This document shows positions 4,962 through 9,119 of a stretch of 9,119 bases of DNA, piece after piece; positions within the stretch are counted from its first letter, which is position 1; every line of letters starts with the position of its first letter. Source of the DNA: Myxococcota bacterium. Its GTDB lineage: Bacteria > Myxococcota_C > UBA6777. Location: NCBI GenBank assembly GCA_963169055.1, contig CAUJFU010000089.1, positions 1 through 9,119 of the forward strand, given 5' to 3'. A program made the translations under genes and the position numbers. The notes under the pieces were generated by a model, which was not told where the DNA came from, made no database searches, and saw only the letters and a program-made list of their open reading frames with translations.

Positions 4962-7646
4962 ATGCTGCGGATAATCATTCAGGAAAAGAATGGGGGGCGG
5001 CAAGAGGTAGCGTTGGACAAGGACGAGATCAGTATCGGACGTGTCCCTGCCAATGATTTGCACCTTCCAAAGAACAACGTCTCAAAAAAGCACGCCGTGA
5101 TCGTCCGTCAAGGAGCGAATTGGCAGCTTGTCGATATGCGTAGCACCAACGGCACGTTTATCAACGGCCAACAGCTTCAAGGAAGTCACGTTCTCCAACC
5201 CAACGATCAGGTGATCATCGGAGATTTTTTACTCCAATTTGATCTGGCTTCGGCCAACGAAGCGATGCGCCCCCCGCCTGTCCCAGCAGGCCCGCCGTCG
5301 ATGAGTTCTCCGTCGATGAGTTCTCCGTCGATGTCACCGATGGGACCGCCGCCATCGATGTCACCGATGGGACCGCCGCCCGGCCCCCCACCGTCGATGT
5401 CGCCGATGGGACCGCCACCGTCGATGTCGCCGATGTCACCGATGAGTCCGATGTCACCGCCACCATCGATGTCACCGATGGGTGCGCCGCCCGGGTTGGG
5501 TGCGCCGCCCTCTCGTCCGCCTGCTCCGCCGATGGGTCCCCCCATAGCGCCGCCGTCGATGAGTCCGATGTCACCGATGGGTCCGCCGCCGTCGATGTCG
5601 CCGATGAGCCCCCCACCCGCTCCGCCGTCGATGCCGTCGATGGGACCGCCGCCCGGGTTGGGTGCGCCGCCCTCTCGTCCGCCTGCTCCTCCGATGGGGC
5701 CACCGAACATGAGCGCACCTCCATCGATGCCCGGCGAGATGGGGATGCGACCACCACCACCTCCCGGTGGCGGGCTAGGTTCTGCACCTCCGAGCCTTCC
5801 GAACCGGCCCGCAGCGTTTGATCTCGGCGGGCGACAACGTGCGTCCACGTTGCCGATCAACGATGTTCCGCCAAGTCCCCCACCCTCCAAAGCCCCGACC
5901 TCGTCTGTGCCTCCGAGCCTCGCGCCTCTTGGACAACCGACGGCTCCATCGAAAGCTTTTGGTCAAGGACTTTCAGACGAAAAACCCCGCAGCGCTCAAC
6001 AAGATATCGATCTTGTCGATCAATGGGATCGCGCCCAAGACGATATCGCCACTCCCGCGCCGCCTTCCATCGAGCCGGATATGCTGACGGCGGATCATGA
6101 CGCTGTGCTTTCGGATAAATCCGATCTTCCCGGCGGGCTTCAAGAACCCACCGAACACCAACCCGAACCGCCACCCCGTTCTGTTTCTTCGTCTCCTGAA
6201 TTCGGATCTCCCTACGCCAAAGGGCCGATGACTGCTCAAAAAGCGACTCCTGTCCCTCCTTCTGCAACGTCTCTTCCTCCCAAATCGGCTCCTGTGCTCA
6301 AACGCTCGGCTGCTCCGCCCACCCCCGTGCCAGTACCTCCAAAAGCAGCACCTCCAAAAGCAGCACCTCCAAAAGCTGCGCCTCCAAAAGCCGCCAAAGC
6401 GCCCAAGATGCCGCCCAAATCCGCTCCTGTGGTCTTTGAGGGTCTTTCCGAAGCGCACTTGGCTTTGTTGCAAGCTGCCCATGTCGTTTCGCAAGAAGCC
6501 ATCGCACAAATGCCTTCTTTGCAAGAGGTGGTTGTGTCGTCTCCTGCGTTGCACGAAGAACTCCACGCGATCTTGCCAAGTGCTCTTGATCTCGCCCGTT
6601 CTAACGGACTTTCCGATGGAACAGACGACGAAGGGATGCTGTTTGACCTTGTTTCGCGTGAGCTGTTGGGGTTCGGTGCGCTTGAAGAGTTGTTGGATGA
6701 TCTGAGCGTGACGGCTGTCATGGTGAGCGGACACCAGCAAATTTTGATCGAAAAAGATGGACAGATCAGCCCATCGCTGCGGTTTTTTTCAAGCGAACAA
6801 GCTCTTGCGAGAGCGATCTTGCGTCTTGCAACGTTGGCGGGTGAATCTGCCGAAGCGCTCGGTGTACTCGAAACACGCCTTCCCGATGGGATCTGGTTTC
6901 ATGCGATCTTCCCGCCTTATGCGCGTCGAGGAATTTCGCTAACTCTGCGCAAACCTCGGACGGAGCGCCTGTCCCTTGACGAAGCGCTTGACGAAGGTTT
7001 CCTTAGCGGTGATATGGCCGAAGTGCTAAAACAAGCTGTCGAACGGCGTTGCAACATCCTTGTTTCGGGTACGGATCAAGACGGACGTACCGCTTTGTTG
7101 AACCTGCTTGCAGATGCCATCCCAAGCCATGAACGTGTCGTATCGATCGAGTCTTTCGGAGATCTACAGTTCTCTCAACCCAACTGGGTTGCGCTGACAC
7201 AGCACGGCGGTGATCTTCAAGGCCAAGGTGCTGTGTCGCACAGCGCGCTTCTCGAACAAGCCCTGCGCATCCGACCCCAACGCTTGGTCTTGGCGGAGAT
7301 GGCTTCCAAAGAGGCGGAGATCTTGGTTCCTGCGCTCGTCGCGGGTTTGGACGGTGTGATCTGTGCGCTGGGTGCTTCTTCTGTGGCACAAGCACAGCGT
7401 CGCTTGGTTGCCTCTCTCGAAGCTGAAGGCGTTCGCTCCGCCTCAAAACAGATCGCCGAAGCGTTCCAATTGTTCGTGCAGATCGGTACTTTTGCGGATG
7501 GTTCTCGCCGTGTTCTTTCGATTACGGAGATCTCCGCCAACGAACAAGGAGAGCCTTGGTTGCGTGAGTTGAATCGCTTTGAAAGCGACTCTCCCGCTTC
7601 TTCGGATGGTCAGTTCGTGGCGGTGGCCGAACCTTCTTTTCTATGA
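4962..7646 (+). CDS. FHA domain - Pro/Met/Ser linker - degenerate CpaF-like (T2SE) domain protein
   Basis: An 894-aa protein in three parts. Residues 1-95 form a canonical FHA phosphothreonine-binding domain: GR at 26-27, S41-x2-H44 and NGT at 63-65. Residues about 101-490 are a disordered linker of PPSMSPMGPP-type repeats, a charged Pro-rich stretch and four PPKAA repeats (459-478). Residues about 555-870 align with CpaF/VirB11-type secretion ATPases: VMVSGHQQILIEKDG, LETRLPDGIWFHAIFPP, LTLRKP, RIRPQRLVLAE and TFADGSRRVLSI all match family blocks. The catalytic signatures are eroded. Walker A is GTDQDGRT (703-710), with Arg709 in place of Lys; the Asp box is IESFGDL; Walker B keeps Glu779 but reads AEMAS instead of GEVRG; His-box histidines are replaced (AGLDG, LGASS). 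ATP hydrolysis is therefore doubtful. GGAAGGG at 4948-4954 supports the start. No pilus or Tad genes are adjacent. Confidence 0.88.
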   Translation: MLRIIIQEKNGGRQEVALDKDEISIGRVPANDLHLPKNNVSKKHAVIVRQGANWQLVDMRSTNGTFINGQQLQGSHVLQPNDQVIIGDFLLQFDLASANEAMRPPPVPAGPPSMSSPSMSSPSMSPMGPPPSMSPMGPPPGPPPSMSPMGPPPSMSPMSPMSPMSPPPSMSPMGAPPGLGAPPSRPPAPPMGPPIAPPSMSPMSPMGPPPSMSPMSPPPAPPSMPSMGPPPGLGAPPSRPPAPPMGPPNMSAPPSMPGEMGMRPPPPPGGGLGSAPPSLPNRPAAFDLGGRQRASTLPINDVPPSPPPSKAPTSSVPPSLAPLGQPTAPSKAFGQGLSDEKPRSAQQDIDLVDQWDRAQDDIATPAPPSIEPDMLTADHDAVLSDKSDLPGGLQEPTEHQPEPPPRSVSSSPEFGSPYAKGPMTAQKATPVPPSATSLPPKSAPVLKRSAAPPTPVPVPPKAAPPKAAPPKAAPPKAAKAPKMPPKSAPVVFEGLSEAHLALLQAAHVVSQEAIAQMPSLQEVVVSSPALHEELHAILPSALDLARSNGLSDGTDDEGMLFDLVSRELLGFGALEELLDDLSVTAVMVSGHQQILIEKDGQISPSLRFFSSEQALARAILRLATLAGESAEALGVLETRLPDGIWFHAIFPPYARRGISLTLRKPRTERLSLDEALDEGFLSGDMAEVLKQAVERRCNILVSGTDQDGRTALLNLLADAIPSHERVVSIESFGDLQFSQPNWVALTQHGGDLQGQGAVSHSALLEQALRIRPQRLVLAEMASKEAEILVPALVAGLDGVICALGASSVAQAQRRLVASLEAEGVRSASKQIAEAFQLFVQIGTFADGSRRVLSITEISANEQGEPWLRELNRFESDSPASSDGQFVAVAEPSFL
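5292..5735 (+). repeat. In-frame degenerate minisatellite encoding PPSMSPMGPP repeats
   Basis: Variable-length units built on CCGTCGATG, TCACCGATG and GGACCGCCG encode Pro-Pro-Ser-Met-Ser-Pro-Met-Gly repeats. A larger block encoding PGLGAPPSRPPAPPMGPP occurs twice, at 5490-5543 and 5652-5705, and is nearly identical in DNA. This points to recent internal duplication. All units keep the frame. The repeats are confined to the linker between the FHA and CpaF-like domains. Confidence 0.85.
6336..6395 (+). repeat. Four tandem 15-bp in-frame repeats encoding PPKAA
   Basis: Copies lie at 6336-6350, 6351-6365, 6366-6380 and 6381-6395, each CCTCCAAAAGC followed by a variable last two codons. The first two are identical; the others differ only at synonymous alanine positions. 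They encode a basic Pro/Ala-rich spacer just before the CpaF-like domain. Confidence 0.9.
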
Positions 7647-7681
7647 TGATCGGCTCGGATCTGCGCGTCTGCCAAAAAGCC

Positions 7682-7790
7682 CCGTGTTTGCGGTATATCA
7701 AGCGATCGCGTCGTTGGTTTGAAAAACGGTGATCTGTTCGCCAAACACGGGGTCAAGGGGGCGGGGCTAAGGGCGCGGGGTGACACCCCA
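7682..7790. repeat. Dispersed structured intergenic repeat, copy B
   Basis: Second copy of the element at 165-350, lying between the convergent genes ending at 7646 and 7820. Its first part (7682-7750) is bounded by clear inverted ends, CCGTGTTTGC (7682-7691) and GCCAAACACGG (7740-7750). The tail contains GGTCAAGGGG and the hairpin GGGGTGACACCCC (7777-7789). The 21-nt core shared with copy A (7740-7760 against 224-244) has one mismatch. It occupies most of the 173-bp gap and may act as a bidirectional transcription stop, although no U-tract follows the hairpin. Confidence 0.75.
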
Positions 7791-7819
7791 TAAAAACCAT
7801 CGAACTGCGCGGTAGTCCT

Positions 7820-8707
7820 CTAGTACACGTTTGGATAGACGGCCCATATCTCTTGGTTGATGCGTTGTGCGACATCGAGCAACATCTCGATCGAAGGGCC
7901 GGGGAAGCGCTCGGGGAGGGGTAGGGGGGCGGGTCCGAGGACACCGTAGGTTTCGTGAGGTTCGTAGTGACCGGGGAAGAGACCTTGGCCAAAAGGGTTG
8001 GAGGGGGCGTTGTTTGGTGTACTTGTGGCGTCTTGATGTTCGGGCGAAGAGGGCGGATTGTAGGCGGGATTTGCAGAGGTTGGAGCAGCCGAGTACATCG
8101 GGCTTGCGGTGGAGGGAGAATAGGCGAGGCTTGCCGTGGTGGGGGCGTCCGACATCAAGTGAGCGTGTTCGTTGGTGGATTCGAGGATGGCATCATCGCC
8201 GATCTCGATCACATCGTGTTGGCCCGTGGCATGGCCGGGAAGCTGTGTGCCGTCAAGTGAAAAGTCTGGAAGGCCCGATAGTTCGGCGTCAAGGGCCACA
8301 AGGGCATCATCCATTTCGGCGGCTTGTGCAATTGCAGAAGTTGCGTTGGAAGGGGATGAAGTAGCGCGTTCAGCGGTGCTTTTGAGGGCGTCTGCCCCGA
8401 TGTATACGGTGATGCGGGTTTGCCCGACTTGGAGCAGGTCGCCGTTTGATAGCTTGCCACGGGCTCCGGCGCTTTTTCCGTTGATGGAGGTGGAGGCGGA
8501 GCCCATATCCACGACGTTGACATCGCTCTCTTTTCGGATATTGATGGCAGCGTGAACCCGCCCGATGCTTGGGTCTTCGAGCGGTACATCGATGCCTTTG
8601 CGAGCGCCGCGTCCGATCTTGAGGACGGCGCTGTCCTCGAAAAACATCTCGTGTACGGGTGTATTGGGTTCTTGAATCACCAGTCGGATCGGTACATTGT
8701 TTGACAT
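7820..8707 (-). CDS. FHA-domain protein with disordered Ser/Ala/Pro-rich C-terminal half
   Basis: A 295-aa protein. Residues about 5-104 form an N-terminal FHA domain: IGRG with GR at 32-33, SIGRVHAAI with His52, and DMGSASTSING. The usual Ser of the S-x2-H motif is Gly49 and the NGT loop is not intact, so phosphothreonine binding may be weakened or changed. Residues about 110-245 are low-complexity with acidic patches and AYSP/MYSA/AYNP-like repeats. The last 40 residues (PLPLPERFPGPSIEMLLDVAQRINQEIWAVY core) look folded and helical; family unknown. FGQGL (239-243) recurs in the linker of the neighbouring FHA/CpaF-like protein. The start at 8707 is chosen because GAGGGA precedes it at suitable spacing and the FHA domain begins directly after it. 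The frame continues upstream to 8926, but that stretch is antisense to the IS607 gene and its promoter. Confidence 0.8.
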   Translation of the reverse strand: MSNNVPIRLVIQEPNTPVHEMFFEDSAVLKIGRGARKGIDVPLEDPSIGRVHAAINIRKESDVNVVDMGSASTSINGKSAGARGKLSNGDLLQVGQTRITVYIGADALKSTAERATSSPSNATSAIAQAAEMDDALVALDAELSGLPDFSLDGTQLPGHATGQHDVIEIGDDAILESTNEHAHLMSDAPTTASLAYSPSTASPMYSAAPTSANPAYNPPSSPEHQDATSTPNNAPSNPFGQGLFPGHYEPHETYGVLGPAPLPLPERFPGPSIEMLLDVAQRINQEIWAVYPNVY

Positions 8708-8813
8708 CGTGTCCCTCATCTCGCCGTCGTGTCGTGTGTGGGAGAAAACGTAGACCGTTCTTAAAGCACTTTGCGGTTGGATGCAAGAGATCCACCGAAG
8801 GAGTAAATACGAG

Positions 8814-8842
8814 TTGACAGAGACGATGACATTTGCTATGGA
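8814..8842 (+). promoter_or_regulatory. Promoter of the IS607-type recombinase gene
   Basis: A perfect TTGACA (8814-8819) is followed after 17 bp by TATGGA (8837-8842), preceded by TGC (8834-8836), which makes an extended -10. Transcription would start near 8849, about 23 nt before the ATG at 8872. The -10 hexamer itself is weak (3/6), which the TG extension could compensate. Confidence 0.5.
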
Positions 8843-8871
8843 ATGCAACGTGAAGCTCATCGGATACGAAG

Positions 8872-9119
8872 ATGATGGAACTGTTGTCCACGAAAAAAAC
8901 TTGTGAGAGACTGGGGATACATCCAAATACGTTGAGGAAGTGGGCAGATGAAGGAAAGAGCAAACACTTCAAAACAGGCGCCGGACAGCGGCGATACGAA
9001 GTACACGATGTTCTGCCATCAAGTACCCATCGAAGAAAGAGCGTTTATGCCCGTGTCTCCAGCCCAAACCAAAAAGACGAACTCGCAAACCAAGTCCGAG
9101 AACTGCGGAAACACGACAG
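8872..9119 (+). CDS. tnpA: IS607-family serine recombinase TnpA, N-terminal part (cut by window edge)
   Basis: The frame is open from ATG at 8872 (or 8875) to the last base, giving 82 codons. Residues about 5-48 are a MerR-like winged helix: TCERLGIHPNTLRKWADEG, then GAGQRRYEVHDVL. After a short linker comes the start of the small serine recombinase catalytic domain, RRKSVYARVSSPNQKDEL; Ser63 (codon 9058-9060) is the expected nucleophile. DNA-binding domain before catalytic domain is the IS607 order, opposite to Tn3-type resolvases. IS607 elements move without terminal inverted repeats and often carry tnpB, which would lie beyond the window. Family members normally have a hydrophobic residue where EGKSK has Ser30. 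The ribosome site is weak. A stop in the unseen part cannot be excluded. Confidence 0.85.
   Translation, partial: MMELLSTKKTCERLGIHPNTLRKWADEGKSKHFKTGAGQRRYEVHDVLPSSTHRRKSVYARVSSPNQKDELANQVRELRKHD
8872..9119 (+). mobile_element. IS607-family insertion sequence, left part
   Basis: Assigned from the TnpA fragment. The left end lies somewhere in the 164-bp gap between 8707 and 8872 and cannot be placed, because these elements lack terminal inverted repeats and target duplications. The promoter at 8814 probably belongs to the element. The right end is outside the window. Confidence 0.7.

Noticed and set aside
4593-5063. Minus-strand 156-codon frame in the divergent intergenic region
   Set aside because: Its translation is a low-complexity Pro/Thr/His product of the G/T tract and it overlaps the start of the FHA/CpaF-like gene.
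5207-5890. Gly-rich minus-strand frames opposite the linker repeats
   Set aside because: They are mirror products of the Pro-rich minisatellite, with no ribosome site or domain.
8708-8926. N-terminal extension of the second FHA protein up to 8926
   Set aside because: The extension is antisense to the IS607 gene and its promoter. A good ribosome site and the start of the FHA fold support 8707 instead.

Overview
The window carries six complete genes and one gene cut off by the right edge, on a moderately GC-rich chromosome. Several traits recall Myxococcota/Bradymonadota-type ('deltaproteobacterial') genomes: two FHA-domain proteins, one of them fused to a CpaF-like secretion-ATPase domain through a long Pro/Met/Ser linker; a PATAN/DUF4388-like domain fused to a J domain; and a large membrane Fe-S oxidoreductase of the ETF:menaquinone oxidoreductase/HdrD type. 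This placement is inferred from domain content only; there is no rRNA or other phylogenetic marker.

Layout. 1-485 is non-coding: four tandem copies of a 22-bp unit (45-132) and a structured dispersed repeat (165-350). 486-2396 is a compact plus-strand cluster: an SRPBCC-fold protein, a two-helix membrane miniprotein, and the PATAN/J-domain protein. Convergent to it is the 700-aa membrane Fe-S oxidoreductase (2476-4578, minus). A 383-bp divergent intergenic region (4579-4961) holds a good sigma70-type promoter for the oxidoreductase with an inverted repeat in its leader, a G/T-rich tract, and a candidate promoter for the next gene. 4962-7646 (plus) encodes the FHA-linker-CpaF-like protein. Between it and the convergent second FHA gene (7820-8707, minus) lies a second copy of the dispersed repeat. 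At the right edge an IS607-family serine recombinase begins (8872, plus) behind its own promoter and leaves the window after its catalytic-serine motif.

Function. The best supported activity is respiratory: the oxidoreductase should pass electrons from an electron-transfer flavoprotein to menaquinone, although no ETF genes are adjacent. The two FHA proteins are neighbours, share an FGQGL peptide in their disordered parts, and may belong to one Ser/Thr-kinase signalling circuit.

The most unusual object is the CpaF-like domain of the 894-aa protein. It keeps the fold signatures of a type II/IV secretion ATPase, but the Walker A lysine is arginine, the Walker B surroundings are altered and the His-box histidines are absent. 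It therefore reads as a phosphopeptide-gated pseudo-ATPase rather than a working motor. No CRISPR array, tRNA or rRNA was seen.
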